Shown here one piece after another: positions 25,928-36,218 of a DNA stretch of 37,250 nt. The stretch comes from Novosphingobium album (ex Hu et al. 2023). GTDB lineage: Bacteria; Pseudomonadota; Alphaproteobacteria; Sphingomonadales; Sphingomonadaceae. The position numbers and the translations under genes were made by a program. The stretch is taken from positions 1 to 37,250 of the forward strand of contig NZ_JALHLE010000022.1 of assembly GCF_022832385.1 (NCBI RefSeq), given 5' to 3'. Under the pieces are notes generated by a model. The model saw only the letters and a list, made by a program, of their open reading frames with translations. It did not search any database and had not been told where the DNA came from. Position 1 is the stretch's first letter. Every line of letters starts with the position of its first letter.

Positions 25928-28021
25928 TCAGATGCGCATCGCTTCGGACACCGCCTCGCTGGCACGAAGGGCACCGATGATACGGGTCAGGTGCGCCAGA
26001 TCGGCAACCTCAAGATCGACCTCGTAGGTGCCGAAGGGCTCATCACGCTGGATCATATTGAGGCTGGAAACATTGGCGCGGTTCGACGCGAATATCTGGG
26101 TCACCTCCGCCAGCGTTCCCGGCCGGTTGTAAAGCACCAGCCGCAGGCGGCCCACGGCACCCGTGGTCCGCTCACCCCACGAGAGGTCAAGCCAGTCGGC
26201 ATCGACGCCATTGGCGAGCGTCAGGCAGTCGATCGTGTGGACTTCCACCTTCTTGTCCGGCCGACGCAGGCCGACAATGCGGTCACCGGGGACCGGGTGA
26301 CAGCATTCGGCGAGCTCGAAGCCCATGCCGGGCGTCAGGCCGCGGATCGAAATCGCGCGTTCGGTGCGCGTCCATTCCGGCTCGTCGGGCAGTTCGGCGG
26401 TACTGCCGGGAACCAGTGCTTCCATCACCTCGCGGTCGGACAGACGCGCCGAACCGATGGCGAACATGAGATCTTCCTCGTCTCGCAGTTCCAGCTGTCT
26501 GATGGCACTGCTGATCGCCTTCTTGCCGATGCGCTGGGGCAGGCGGCCTATAATCTCGTCGAACAGCTTGGAGCCGATCTCGGCCACTTCCGCGCGCTCC
26601 TTGGCGCGCACCGCACGCCGGATTGCCGCGCGGGCCTTGCCGGTCACGACAAAGCCCAGCCAGGAGAGCTGCGGTTCGGAGTTGGGACTCTTGATGACCT
26701 CGATGACATCGCCGTTGGCCAGTTGCGTGCGCAACGGAACGTGCCGGCCATTGATCTTCGCCCCGACTGCCGCGTTGCCGAGATCAGTATGCACGGCATA
26801 GGCAAAGTCGACCGCCGTCGATCCCTTGGGCAGCTGGTGCAATGCCCCCTTCGGAGTGAAGGCGAAGATGCGGTCCTGATAGATCGCCAGCCTGGTATGC
26901 TCGAGCAGTTCCTCGGCATCGTGGCTGGTATCGACGATCTCGATCAGGTCGCGCAGCCAGCCGACCTGCCCGTCGGGGCGCGTGCCACCCTGTTTGTACG
27001 CCCAGTGCGCGGCCAGCCCGAACTCGTTGGTACGGTGCATTTCGCGGGTGCGGATCTGCACTTCCATGCGCATCGAGTTTTCGTAGATCAGCGCGGTATG
27101 AAGCGACTTGTAGCCGTTGGACTTGGGCGTGGAGATGTAGTCCTTGAAGCGGCCGGGGATCATCTGCCAGGTCCGGTGCAGCACCCCCAGCGCGCGATAA
27201 CAGTCGTCGGGCGTCTCAGTCAGCACGCGGAATGCCATGATGTCGGTGATCTGCTCGAAGGTCACGTGGCGTTCGGCCATCTTCTTCCAGATCGAATAGG
27301 GATGCTTCTCCCGGCCGGTCACTTCCACCTGCACGCCGGCCTCTGCAAGCGCCTGCTTGATGGCCAGCGCGATGTCGTCCACCTGTCCGCCTTCCTGACT
27401 GCGGATCTGCGCAAGGCGGCCGGTGATCGTGGCATAGCCTTCCGGCTCGAGCTGCTCGAACGCGAGCAATTGCATCTCGCGCATATATTCATACATACCC
27501 ACGCGTTCGGCCAGCGGGGCGTAGATATCCATGGTCTCGCGAGCGATGCGCTGGCGCTTTTCGGGCTTCTTGATGAAGTGCAGCGTGCGCATGTTGTGCA
27601 GGCGGTCCGCCAGCTTCACCAGCAGCACCCGCAAGTCCTCACTCATGGCGAGCAGGAACTTGCGCAGGTTTTCCGCCGCGCGCTCGCTTTCGGTCATCAC
27701 CTCGATCTTCGAAAGCTTGGTCACGCCATCGACCAGTCTTGCGACATCCGGACCGAACAGCCTCTCGATCTCGTCGATCGTGGCGAGAGTGTCTTCCACC
27801 GTATCGTGGAGCAGCGCGGTGATGATGGTCTGCTGGTCGAGCTTCAGCTCGGTCATCAGACCCGCCACTTCCACCGGATGGCTGAAGTACGGGTCACCGC
27901 TCGCGCGCTTCTGCGAACCGTGCTTCTGCACGGTATATACATAGGCACGGTTGAGCAGGGCCTCATCGGCCTCCGGCGCGTATTCCTTGACGCGTTCGAC
28001 GAGTTCGTACTGGCGGAGCAT
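25928..28021 (-). CDS. spoT: Bifunctional (p)ppGpp synthetase/hydrolase (RelA/SpoT, Rsh)
   Basis: Makes and degrades the alarmone (p)ppGpp, the stringent-response signal. The 697-residue protein has an HD hydrolase domain (about 20-160; His48, His72-Asp73, Glu76-Asp77 in HDTVED, intact so hydrolysis is expected). A synthetase domain follows (about 215-350, including GRFKDYISTPKSNGYKSLHT and EVQIRT). TGS (about 375-440, FAFTPKGALHQLPKGST) and C-terminal ACT (about 620-697, NRPGTLAEVTQIF) come last. Both active sites look complete, as expected for the single Rsh enzyme of alphaproteobacteria. SD AGGA lies 6 bases before the ATG. It converges with the DUF1905 gene, leaving only 6 bases. The usual rpoZ gene is not upstream. 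Confidence 0.97.
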   Translation of the reverse strand: MLRQYELVERVKEYAPEADEALLNRAYVYTVQKHGSQKRASGDPYFSHPVEVAGLMTELKLDQQTIITALLHDTVEDTLATIDEIERLFGPDVARLVDGVTKLSKIEVMTESERAAENLRKFLLAMSEDLRVLLVKLADRLHNMRTLHFIKKPEKRQRIARETMDIYAPLAERVGMYEYMREMQLLAFEQLEPEGYATITGRLAQIRSQEGGQVDDIALAIKQALAEAGVQVEVTGREKHPYSIWKKMAERHVTFEQITDIMAFRVLTETPDDCYRALGVLHRTWQMIPGRFKDYISTPKSNGYKSLHTALIYENSMRMEVQIRTREMHRTNEFGLAAHWAYKQGGTRPDGQVGWLRDLIEIVDTSHDAEELLEHTRLAIYQDRIFAFTPKGALHQLPKGSTAVDFAYAVHTDLGNAAVGAKINGRHVPLRTQLANGDVIEVIKSPNSEPQLSWLGFVVTGKARAAIRRAVRAKERAEVAEIGSKLFDEIIGRLPQRIGKKAISSAIRQLELRDEEDLMFAIGSARLSDREVMEALVPGSTAELPDEPEWTRTERAISIRGLTPGMGFELAECCHPVPGDRIVGLRRPDKKVEVHTIDCLTLANGVDADWLDLSWGERTTGAVGRLRLVLYNRPGTLAEVTQIFASNRANVSSLNMIQRDEPFGTYEVDLEVADLAHLTRIIGALRASEAVSEAMRI

Positions 28022-28074
28022 GCTATCCTGTCATGTCAGGATTTTTTGCAATGTCACAAGAGGGAAGCCTAAAA

Positions 28075-28091
28075 GTTGCACATTTTGCAAC
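28075..28091. promoter_or_regulatory. Inverted repeat upstream of spoT
   Basis: GTTGCA (28075-28080), 5-base spacer, TGCAAC (28086-28091), 54-70 bases upstream of the spoT start in the 234-base gap to the divergent PilZ gene. A candidate protein-binding site or small hairpin; there is no T-run, so not a terminator. Which gene it affects is unknown. Confidence 0.3.
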
Positions 28092-28255
28092 ACAATACCC
28101 TGCCCTAGGACAACTGCGTAGGTAACCGAAAAAGCTTAACGCGCCCGACATAATGCCGTCCTCCCACAGGCACCGGAGACAGTCGCGGGAATTCAAATCC
28201 GCTGCTGGTACAAACTCCGGGCACACAGAAAACCATAACCTCAAGGGCGCACACA

Positions 28256-28726
28256 ATGGCTGCAACGGCTGGTCTCAAACTCGTGGAAATCGCACCGGAT
28301 TCCGGACTTGGGATGTTAACTGCGGTTGAGAGCCAGTCCGGAAACGGTCATCGTCCGCGCGCACCGCGCCAGCGTACCCTGATCCGCGCCGTCATGCGCG
28401 CGCCTGGCCTGCCCGGGCACGACGTCATTGTCCGCGATGTTTCCGAACGTGGCATGCGCATCGCCTCGCGCGGGATTACCGTGCATGTGAGCGAGATATT
28501 CAGCATCACCCTGCCAGACGGTGTCGAAGTGGATGCGCAGGTCCGCTGGGCGAAGGGCGAGGAATTTGGCGCCGAGCTCTTCGACACTCTCGATCTGCGC
28601 CGCATCGGACTGACCAACCAGCGCCGCCATGCCCGCAGCGCGGGCGAAGTCATTCACTGGCTGATCGATGAGCGGCTGCGGGCGCCGGCACCGCAGCAGA
28701 CCGCACCCCGCCTGCGGTTCTGCTGA
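28256..28726 (+). CDS. PilZ domain protein
   Basis: The 156-residue cytoplasmic protein has the two c-di-GMP-binding motifs of PilZ domains: an RxxxR-type segment (PRQRTLIRA, Arg40 and Arg44) and D-x-S-x-x-G (DVSERG, residues 61-66). The beta-barrel continues through VSEIFSITLPDGVEVDAQVRWAKGEEFGAELF. The N-terminal 35 residues and the C-terminal 40 are not conserved-looking. SD AAGGGC precedes the ATG by about 8 bases. It is divergent from spoT. Likely a c-di-GMP receptor, though in sphingomonads many such short PilZ proteins have no known output. Confidence 0.8.
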   Translation: MAATAGLKLVEIAPDSGLGMLTAVESQSGNGHRPRAPRQRTLIRAVMRAPGLPGHDVIVRDVSERGMRIASRGITVHVSEIFSITLPDGVEVDAQVRWAKGEEFGAELFDTLDLRRIGLTNQRRHARSAGEVIHWLIDERLRAPAPQQTAPRLRFC

Positions 28727-28851
28727 GGCGAGACCATTCCAGACCGGGAAGGCTTCGCGTCGTTGACTTTTAGAAGTACACGATGAGCTGCTCACGCAAA
28801 CCCCGCGTAATGCTCATAAAACGGAACACTTCGTTCACAATTTTCGACAGC

Positions 28852-28880
28852 TTGATCAATCGCCGCGCCTGCCCAATAGT
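28852..28880 (+). promoter_or_regulatory. Candidate promoter of the rut operon
   Basis: TTGATC (28852-28857), a 17-base spacer and AATAGT (28875-28880), each four of six matches to the sigma-70 consensus. Transcription would begin about 7 bases after the -10, at or next to the GTG start of rutB (28887), so the message could be leaderless. The match is moderate. Confidence 0.35.
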
Positions 28881-28886
28881 GGGTGG

Positions 28887-29618
28887 GTGAGCGAACCTTT
28901 CGTCGATCCCACGCCCGCAAGCGCAGGCCCCTCAGTCATTCTCCCCGCACGCCCCGAGCCGATCCGTCTCGATCCCGGAGCGACGGCCGTGATCGTGGTC
29001 GATATGCAGAACGCCTATGCCAGCAAGGGCGGCTATGTGGATGAAGCGGGTTTCGATGTCGGCCCGGCGGCAAGCGTGATCGGCAAGATCACCGAAGTGC
29101 TGGACACCGCACGCATGGCGGGAATGCCAGTGATCTTCCTGCAGAACGGCTGGGACGCCGATTATACCGAAGCGGGGACGCCGCTATCCCCCAACTGGCA
29201 CAAGTCCAATGCGCTCAAAACCATGCGCAAGCGTCCCGAACTGGCTGGACGGTTCCTGGCACGCGGCGGCTGGGACTATGAGCTGATCGAGGCCCTCGCC
29301 CCCAAGGAAGGCGATCTGCGCGTACACAAACCGCGCTATTCCGCTTTCTTCAACTCGCAACTCGACAGTGTGCTGCGCGCCCGTGGCATCCGCACGCTGG
29401 TGTTCACCGGCATCGCCACCAATGTCTGCGTCGAATCCACCCTGCGCGACGGGTTCCACCTCGAATATTTCGGGGTGCTGCTGGAGGATGCGACGCATCA
29501 CCTCGGGCCCGACTTCATCCAGCAGGCCACGGTCTACAACGTCGAGAAGTTCTTCGGCTGGGTCAGCACAGTTGCGGATTTCCGCACAACCGTGAGCCAG
29601 CTTCCTCCCAAGGAGTGA
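28887..29618 (+). CDS. rutB: Ureidoacrylate amidohydrolase RutB
   Basis: An isochorismatase-like hydrolase of the Rut pyrimidine pathway: releases carbamate and 3-aminoacrylate from ureidoacrylate made by RutA. The 243-residue protein has the cysteine hydrolase triad Asp39 (VVDMQNAY), Lys148 (VHKPRYSAF) and Cys181 ([13 protein letters not shown]). Length and motifs match RutB rather than generic isochorismatases, and the next three genes are rutC, rutD and rutA. The start is a GTG with no good SD; a candidate promoter placed so close suggests a leaderless mRNA. First gene of the operon. Confidence 0.93.
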   Translation: MSEPFVDPTPASAGPSVILPARPEPIRLDPGATAVIVVDMQNAYASKGGYVDEAGFDVGPAASVIGKITEVLDTARMAGMPVIFLQNGWDADYTEAGTPLSPNWHKSNALKTMRKRPELAGRFLARGGWDYELIEALAPKEGDLRVHKPRYSAFFNSQLDSVLRARGIRTLVFTGIATNVCVESTLRDGFHLEYFGVLLEDATHHLGPDFIQQATVYNVEKFFGWVSTVADFRTTVSQLPPKE

Positions 29619-29620
29619 CC

Positions 29621-30004
29621 ATGCCCTTCGAACCAATCAATCCGCCCGAGTTCCCCGCGCCGATCGCGCCATACTCGGCCGGGACGAAGGTAGGCGGCAC
29701 CGTCTACGTCTCGGGCATGCTCGCACTGGGCGAAGGCGGCACGGTGCTCTATCCCGGAGATGCCGCAGCGCAGACGCGTCATGTGCTGGAAGCGATCAAG
29801 ACAACCGTCGAGGCCGCGGGCGGCACCATGGCAGATGTGGCGATGAACCACATCTTCCTGAAGGACATGGCCGATTATGCCGCCTTCAATGCCGTCTATG
29901 CCGAATACTTCCCGGGCGACAAACCCGCGCGCTATTGCATCAAGTGCGATCTGGTGAAGCCGGACTGCCTCGTCGAAATCGCTTCGGTCGCACACCTTGG
30001 CTGA
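29621..30004 (+). CDS. rutC: 3-aminoacrylate deaminase RutC (RidA family)
   Basis: The 127-residue RidA/YjgF-family protein promotes hydrolysis of 3-aminoacrylate to malonic semialdehyde in uracil degradation. Family marks are [21 protein letters not shown] near the start and [24 protein letters not shown] at the end, including the RutC-type Cys. AAGGAG lies 5 bases before the ATG at 29621, which settles the start against the in-frame GTG at 29615. It begins 2 bases after the rutB stop and overlaps rutD by 8 bases. Confidence 0.94.
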   Translation: MPFEPINPPEFPAPIAPYSAGTKVGGTVYVSGMLALGEGGTVLYPGDAAAQTRHVLEAIKTTVEAAGGTMADVAMNHIFLKDMADYAAFNAVYAEYFPGDKPARYCIKCDLVKPDCLVEIASVAHLG

Positions 30005-30779
30005 GGCCGCCGGGCTCTATTATGAAATGCACGGCCCGCCGGACGCCCCTCCGCTGATCCTCTCGAGCGGACTGGGCGGTTCAGCCGCATATTGGGCTCC
30101 AAATATCCCGGCACTGGCCGAACGGTATCGCGTAATCGCCTATGACCATCGCGGCACCGGGCGCAGCGATCGCGCCCTGCCCGCCGGCACGGCCGTGACT
30201 GACATGACCACTGACGTGCTGGCACTGATGGACGACCTGGAAATCGCACGCGCCAGCCTTGTCGGCCATGCACTGGGCGGCATGATCGGAATCGAAGCCG
30301 CGCTCTTGTCCGGCCGCATTGACCGTCTCGTCGCAATCAACGCCTGGCGCACGCTTTCCCCGCATACGCGCCGCTGCTTCGAAATGCGGCTGGCGCTTCT
30401 GCGCTCGGCCGGGCCGGAGGCCTTTCTGCAGGCCCAGCCCTTGTTCCTGTTTCCGCCGGACTGGATCGCCAGCCACGATGGACAACTCACCGCTGAACTG
30501 CCGCACCATCTGGCAGCCTTCCCCGGTACGGCGACAATGGAGAAGCGCATCGCTGCCGTGCAGGCCTACGCTCCGCATCATTCCGCGATCGCAAAACTGC
30601 CACCGCTTCTGGCTATAGCCACGCGTGATGACTTTCTGGTCCCGTTCGCATCATCACAGGAACTGGCGGCATCGTTTCCGCGTGCCCGGATCGAAACCTT
30701 CAAGTGGGGCGGGCACGCCTGTAATGTCACCGACCCGGAACGCTTCAATCACATCGTGATCGAATTCCTCAGGAGCTAA
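29997..30779 (+). CDS. rutD: Alpha/beta-hydrolase-fold protein RutD
   Basis: The 260-residue RutD-type alpha/beta-hydrolase is thought to speed carbamate or aminoacrylate breakdown in the Rut pathway. The oxyanion region [13 protein letters not shown], the segment [18 protein letters not shown] and the C-terminal [14 protein letters not shown] are diagnostic of RutD. The nucleophile elbow reads GHALGG, so the usual Ser is Ala92; E. coli RutD as I recall it also has GHALG, so this is a family trait and not decay. The start is a TTG at 29997 overlapping rutC by 8 bases; no ATG fits as well. Translation is probably coupled to rutC. Confidence 0.92.
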   Translation: MAEAAGLYYEMHGPPDAPPLILSSGLGGSAAYWAPNIPALAERYRVIAYDHRGTGRSDRALPAGTAVTDMTTDVLALMDDLEIARASLVGHALGGMIGIEAALLSGRIDRLVAINAWRTLSPHTRRCFEMRLALLRSAGPEAFLQAQPLFLFPPDWIASHDGQLTAELPHHLAAFPGTATMEKRIAAVQAYAPHHSAIAKLPPLLAIATRDDFLVPFASSQELAASFPRARIETFKWGGHACNVTDPERFNHIVIEFLRS

Positions 30780-30782
30780 GTC

Positions 30783-31853
<1,071 letters not shown>

Positions 31854-31871
31854 CCGGCCCGCCTCAGGTCG

Positions 31872-33302
31872 TCAGTAGACGCCCGGCAATTCGCGCTGGA
31901 TGGCCGTGGGCTTCGCTGCCTGCAACAAGCGGCGCCCAACGCCCTGCTGGGCCAGTCCGGTCGATGCAATGGCCGTGCAGCTGCGTCCGTCGAGGAAGTC
32001 GAGCGCAGCCTTGATCGACGGCTCCTGCGGATCGCCCAACTGGTATGAGATATTGTCGGCTGCCTGGCATGTTACCGGCAGCACGCTGGCAAGGCCCGTA
32101 TAGTAGTCGCCCTCGTGGTTGGCGTTTTCAACCTTGAGGGCGACGGCGCGCAGGCGGTCGTCGCAGGGCGCATTATCGAGCCCGACTTGACCCACCGGCT
32201 TGCCATACGTGTTGCTGCCGATCAGCGCGGCACTGGAACCGAGATAAGGCTTCTGCGCATTGATCAGCAGTTCGCTGGCCGATGCGGTGCTGCCGGTACC
32301 GATGAAGGCTATGCGGGTGGCCGCGATCGCCTCTGGCTGGCTGGAAAAGTAGTTGGTCTCGTTGTTGCTCGATTTCGAATCGCGGAACGTGGTGTAGCTC
32401 TGGACCTCCCCGGTACGCTGGGCGTTGAGCAGGTCCGAGAACAGCTCCGAAATCGATATCAGGCCGCCGCCGTTGTAGCGCAAGTCGACCACGACATCAG
32501 TCACCCCCTGCGCCTTGAAATCGGCAAACGCGCTACGCAACGCCGGATCCGCGGTATCGACGAAGGTGCGCAAGTTGATGTAGCCAACCTTGCGGCCGTT
32601 ATCGTCGATCACCTTGGCACCATAGCGCGAAGACACCGGCAGCAGGGTGTAGTCCTGCTTGGTGACACTGACTGTCGAAACCGAACTGTCCAGCTGGCGC
32701 AGCTGCAGCACACGCGTGGTGCCCACCGTGGACGGCCCCAGCGCGTCGCTGATCGCCTGCGTGCCGCCATTCTGCATCAGCGTCTGGATCGACTGGAGGT
32801 TCGACGACGAAGTACCGATCGCGATGATCTCGGTTCCCCGGTCCAGCCCTGCCGTGAGGCCCGGCGTGCCTTCATAGGCCTCGACGACGAACAGGCGGTT
32901 GCTGCTGTAGTCGAAACCCAGCCGCACCCCGAAGCCGGCTGTCGCCCCCTGCTGGTAGTAGGCGTTCTCCTCCGAGATGGATGTGAGATAGGTAAAATAG
33001 CGGTCCTTCGATTGGGCTCGCGCCGGTGCGACAAGGGCGTCGATGTAATCGCTGACCGTCGAGTAACCGGCCGGATCGACCGAAGCGTCCAGCAGGTCAG
33101 GAAACAGGTACCATTCCTGCAATTGCCCAAGTGCCCACTGCTGCCGGGAAGAGAGCGAGCAGGCCGTCGATGCCGGTGTAGGCGTCGGAGTGGGCGTCGG
33201 CGTAGCCGCCGTAGCGGTGGAACCGGACGACGAACCGCCCCCTCCACACCCGGCAAGCAATACAGAAACAGCAAGCAGGCACGAAAAATGGCCGGATCGC
33301 AT
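31872..33302 (-). CDS. S41-family peptidase lipoprotein
   Basis: The 476-residue predicted lipoprotein has a signal with lipobox (VLLAGC) and a low-complexity Gly/Ser stretch followed by a (Thr-Pro)n linker. A PDZ-like region (GFGVRLGFDY to GTEIIAIG) and a C-terminal-processing-type protease domain come next: VVDLRYNGGGLISISE, catalytic Ser343 in STASASE and probable Lys368 in NTYGKPVGQ. The start at 33302 is chosen because the signal peptide begins there; the frame extends seven codons upstream. It degrades unknown exported proteins in the cell envelope. It converges with rutA (18-base gap) and is probably unrelated to it. Confidence 0.87.
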   Translation of the reverse strand: MRSGHFSCLLAVSVLLAGCGGGGSSSGSTATAATPTPTPTPTPASTACSLSSRQQWALGQLQEWYLFPDLLDASVDPAGYSTVSDYIDALVAPARAQSKDRYFTYLTSISEENAYYQQGATAGFGVRLGFDYSSNRLFVVEAYEGTPGLTAGLDRGTEIIAIGTSSSNLQSIQTLMQNGGTQAISDALGPSTVGTTRVLQLRQLDSSVSTVSVTKQDYTLLPVSSRYGAKVIDDNGRKVGYINLRTFVDTADPALRSAFADFKAQGVTDVVVDLRYNGGGLISISELFSDLLNAQRTGEVQSYTTFRDSKSSNNETNYFSSQPEAIAATRIAFIGTGSTASASELLINAQKPYLGSSAALIGSNTYGKPVGQVGLDNAPCDDRLRAVALKVENANHEGDYYTGLASVLPVTCQAADNISYQLGDPQEPSIKAALDFLDGRSCTAIASTGLAQQGVGRRLLQAAKPTAIQRELPGVY

Positions 33303-33450
33303 GGCACCCCCGAACAATGGCAATTTTTCAGGAGCCTAGCCACTCCGCCGGGGGCGTCAAAAGTTAAATTGCAGCCATCGGCCTTCGATTCCGGCACACA
33401 CGCCCAAAGCATGTTCAGCGCCAGCGCGAGACCACCCTGCCACTGCCAGT

Positions 33451-33807
33451 CTAATCGTACCGGAATCCCGTCACCACGCCGTTGCGGGTATCGCAGCGGA
33501 TGGTCTTCCTTTTGGTTTTCAGATTGCCGTCCTTGTCCTTTATCACGACATCGATCTCGGCACGCATCGAGGCGCGGCCATCGCTCTTCTTGTCGGTGTC
33601 CTCGACCTTGCGCATGGCCACATCGACAACACCCATCTTCGCGCCCCGCGCCTTGGCCTCGGCCATGCAAATGGACACCGCGCGGTCGCGAGCATCGGCA
33701 TCTTCAGGCAAGGCCACCGGGTCCTGCGCCCACGCCCGGCTGAGCAGCGCCGTTGTCAGAACAAGGGCATTTGCCGACAGAAACACTTGAAAAGAATGAA
33801 TACGCAT
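33451..33807 (-). CDS. Small secreted protein of unknown function
   Basis: The 118-residue protein has a Sec signal peptide (1-27, ending S-R-A-W-A). The mature part is about 90 residues: a helix with a Cys (AVSICMAEAKARG) and a beta-hairpin-like region rich in Lys/Asp (VVIKDKDGNLKTKRKTIRCDT) containing a second Cys, which could form a disulfide. SD GGGAG lies upstream of the ATG. I do not recognise the family. Confidence 0.75.
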   Translation of the reverse strand: MRIHSFQVFLSANALVLTTALLSRAWAQDPVALPEDADARDRAVSICMAEAKARGAKMGVVDVAMRKVEDTDKKSDGRASMRAEIDVVIKDKDGNLKTKRKTIRCDTRNGVVTGFRYD

Positions 33808-33889
33808 CTGGCCAGCTCCCGACCATGGAAGACTGGCACATTCTGCAAAATTGTCCCCGGGCTCTCCATCAGGTCTTACCCTGCTTCAT

Positions 33890-33906
33890 CCCGGGATCGT
33901 CCCGGG
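33890..33906. repeat. GC-rich perfect hairpin after hemF
   Basis: CCCGGGA (33890-33896), TCG, TCCCGGG (33900-33906), starting 5 bases past the hemF stop on the minus strand. It could be part of a terminator or an mRNA 3'-end stabiliser, but no T-run follows in the hemF direction. Confidence 0.4.
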
Positions 33907-33910
33907 GAAT

Positions 33911-34774
33911 TCAGCTCCAGGTCGCTTCCGGAGGAAGGCTCATGAGGATGGCGTCGATGTTGCCGCCGGTCTTCAGACCGAACAGCGTGCCGCGATCATA
34001 AACAAGGTTGAACTCCGCGTAACGGCCGCGCCATTCCAACTGCTGCGCCTTGTCTGCAGGCGTGAACGCCATGCCCATACGGCGCCGAACGATCCGGGGA
34101 AACACGGCCAGGAACGCCTCCCCCACCGCCTTGGTGAAAGCGAAGTTGGCTTCCCATGCAGGCTCGTCGGCACATTCGAGGTGATCGTAGAAGATGCCGC
34201 CGACACCGCGATGGACCTTGCGGTGCGGGATGTAGAAATACTCATCGGCCCAGGCCTTGAAGCGTTCGTAGTAATCAGCGCCATGGGCATCACAGGCAGC
34301 CTTGAACTCCGCATGGAATTCGGCAGTGTCCTCGTCATAGGGCAATGGCGGATTGAGATCGGCGCCGCCACCGAACCATGCCTTGGTCGTAGTCAGGAAT
34401 CGGGTGTTCATGTGGACCGCGGGCACATGCGGATTGGCCATGTGCGCCACCAGACTGATGCCGGTCGCCGAAAAGGCATTCTGCTCGGCCGACGCGCCGT
34501 TGATAGTGCCGGCAAAGTCCTTTGCCAGTCCGCCAGACACGGTCGAAATGTTGACGCCGGCCTTCTCGAAGACCTTGCCCTTGATCAGGCCCCGCGTGCC
34601 GCCGCCGGTCTCGCCTTCCCCGCCCTCGACGGCCGCACGTTTCCACGGCGTGTATTCGAAGGCGGCATCGGAGCCGGCCTCGCGCTCGATGGCTTCGAAT
34701 TCAGCACAGATCCGGTCACGCAGGGTTTGGAACCATTCGCTGGCGCGGGCGGTGTAAGGGGTCCAGTCAGTCAT
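33911..34774 (-). CDS. hemF: Oxygen-dependent coproporphyrinogen III oxidase
   Basis: Haem synthesis: oxidative decarboxylation of coproporphyrinogen III to protoporphyrinogen IX with O2. The 287-residue protein has the family signatures KGKVFEKAGVNISTVSG (about 66-82), SLVAHMANPHVPAVHMNTRF (about 107-126, with conserved His and Asn) and YFYIPHRKVHRGVGGIFYDH (about 171-190). The length is normal. The start ATG at 34774 has a weak SD. It is divergent from pdeM with 44 bases between the starts, so their promoters must overlap. Confidence 0.97.
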   Translation of the reverse strand: MTDWTPYTARASEWFQTLRDRICAEFEAIEREAGSDAAFEYTPWKRAAVEGGEGETGGGTRGLIKGKVFEKAGVNISTVSGGLAKDFAGTINGASAEQNAFSATGISLVAHMANPHVPAVHMNTRFLTTTKAWFGGGADLNPPLPYDEDTAEFHAEFKAACDAHGADYYERFKAWADEYFYIPHRKVHRGVGGIFYDHLECADEPAWEANFAFTKAVGEAFLAVFPRIVRRRMGMAFTPADKAQQLEWRGRYAEFNLVYDRGTLFGLKTGGNIDAILMSLPPEATWS

Positions 34775-34818
34775 GATGCGCGCTTGCCAAATCGAATGGC
34801 CTGCGGCAAGGGAAAGCC

Positions 34819-35511
34819 ATGGTTCCCTTTTTGTTCCACGATCAGGAAATGCACCTCGTCACCGCCGAACCGGGGCGGGCGAGCGCTCTATACTGGCCGC
34901 GCGAGCAGGCGCTGCTGGTGGCCGACCTGCATCTCGAAAAGGGCAGCTTCTTTGCACACAAGGGCCAGATGCTGCCCCCCTATGACAGCCGAGAAACGTT
35001 GGAGAGGCTGGCTCTGGCAGTAAGGCGCACGGGTGCACGCCGGGTCTTCGCGCTGGGAGACAACTTCCACGACAGCATGGGCCCCGAGCGCATGGAACCG
35101 CACGCGGCCGGGATGCTGGCTGCGCTCACCCGCGCGCTCGACTGGGTGTGGATCACCGGCAACCACGATCCGGACCTCGGCAACGGTGCCGGAGGAACCT
35201 GCGTCGAAGAACTGGCTATCGGCGGCATTGCCTTGCGTCACATAGCCCGGCCCGGAACGACAGAAGCCGAGCTTTCCGGCCACTTCCACCCGCGCCTTAT
35301 CGTCGAAGCCCGCGGACGGCGCATTGCCCGGCCCTGCGTGGTCAAAAGCGGCGACCGGCTGATCCTTCCCGCCTACGGAAGCCTGACCGGCGGGATGAAC
35401 GCTGCCGATCCCGCGATCCTCTCGGCCCTGCAGCCTTCCGACGCAATCGAAGCCCTTGTGCCCGCGCGGGAAAGGCTGGTTTGCTATCCCCTCTGGCGAA
35501 AATCAGCGTGA
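34819..35511 (+). CDS. pdeM: Ligase-associated DNA repair metallophosphoesterase PdeM
   Basis: The 230-residue calcineurin-like phosphoesterase has the full metal-binding set: DLHLEKG (D-x-H), GDNFHD (G-D-x), GNHD (G-N-H-D) and SGHFHP (G-H-x-H). The arrangement and length match PdeM, usually linked to an ATP-dependent DNA ligase, an exonuclease-like protein and a helicase; those partners are not in this window. AAGGGAAA lies just upstream of the ATG. Acts on DNA ends or phosphodiesters by family inference. Confidence 0.88.
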   Translation: MVPFLFHDQEMHLVTAEPGRASALYWPREQALLVADLHLEKGSFFAHKGQMLPPYDSRETLERLALAVRRTGARRVFALGDNFHDSMGPERMEPHAAGMLAALTRALDWVWITGNHDPDLGNGAGGTCVEELAIGGIALRHIARPGTTEAELSGHFHPRLIVEARGRRIARPCVVKSGDRLILPAYGSLTGGMNAADPAILSALQPSDAIEALVPARERLVCYPLWRKSA

Positions 35512-35597
35512 CCCGGTATATTAGTTTACGGGCGAGGGCAGACCGAAACGCACTTTCTTAACAGACTTGCGCGAATTCCCGCTTTGCGCGTCCGCGC

Positions 35598-35622
35598 GAT
35601 TCGCATTAATGAGCCGCGAATC
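35598..35622 (+). promoter_or_regulatory. Inverted repeat in the infC leader
   Basis: GATTCGC (35598-35604) and GCGAATC (35616-35622) with an 11-base loop, 37-61 bases upstream of the ATA start. It could form a leader hairpin or an operator; function unknown. Confidence 0.3.
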
Positions 35623-35658
35623 TGCACAATGTAACGGTAACGATTCAGGAGAACCCTT

Positions 35659-36201
35659 ATAGCACCCCCACCCCGGCGTATGATGACGCCCCCGGTCAAG
35701 AGTGGACCGCGCTACAATAACATGATCCAGTCCGACAAGGTTCGCGTCATCGACGAGAACGGTGAAAATCTCGGCGTCATGTATACTCGCGAAGCAATCG
35801 AACAGGCGGCTGATGTCGGTCTCGATCTGGTCGAAGTGTCGCCCAACGCGGATCCGCCGGTGTGCAAGTTCCTTGATGTCGGCAAGTACCGGTATGAGGC
35901 CCAGAAGAAGGCCAATGCCGCGCGCAAGACCCAAAAGACGCAGGAGATCAAAGAGATCAAGATGCGTCCGAACATCGACGATCATGACTACGACACGAAG
36001 ATGCGCAACGTCGTCCGCTTCATCGGCGACGGAGACAAGGTGAAAGTCACCCTGCGCTTCCGCGGCCGTGAACTTTCGCACCAACAGCTCGGCATGAACC
36101 TGCTGCGCCGCGTGCAGGAAGACGTGGCAGAGATCGCCAAGATCGAAGCCTATCCGCGCATGGAAGGCCGTCAGATGCTGATGGTGCTGGCACCGAAATA
36201 A
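35659..36201 (+). CDS. infC: Translation initiation factor IF-3, likely ATA start
   Basis: IF-3 binds the 30S subunit and checks start codon and initiator tRNA. The 180-residue protein has the N-domain ([48 protein letters not shown]), a Lys-rich linker and the C-domain ([37 protein letters not shown]). ATG codons occur at 35680 and 35683 but have no SD. An AGGAG at 35647-35651 lies 7 bases before ATA at 35659, in frame, adding seven residues (A-P-P-P-R-R after the initiator). Non-canonical infC starts (AUU in E. coli) are a known self-limiting control, so I favour the ATA. A strong terminator follows. Confidence 0.93.
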   Translation: MAPPPRRMMTPPVKSGPRYNNMIQSDKVRVIDENGENLGVMYTREAIEQAADVGLDLVEVSPNADPPVCKFLDVGKYRYEAQKKANAARKTQKTQEIKEIKMRPNIDDHDYDTKMRNVVRFIGDGDKVKVTLRFRGRELSHQQLGMNLLRRVQEDVAEIAKIEAYPRMEGRQMLMVLAPK

Positions 36202-36218
36202 GGCTGCCGGGCACGTCC

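Noticed and set aside
30264..30280. Loss of the catalytic serine in the RutD nucleophile elbow as a sign of decay
   Set aside because: E. coli RutD, as I remember it, also has GHALG at this site, so Ala is a family trait.
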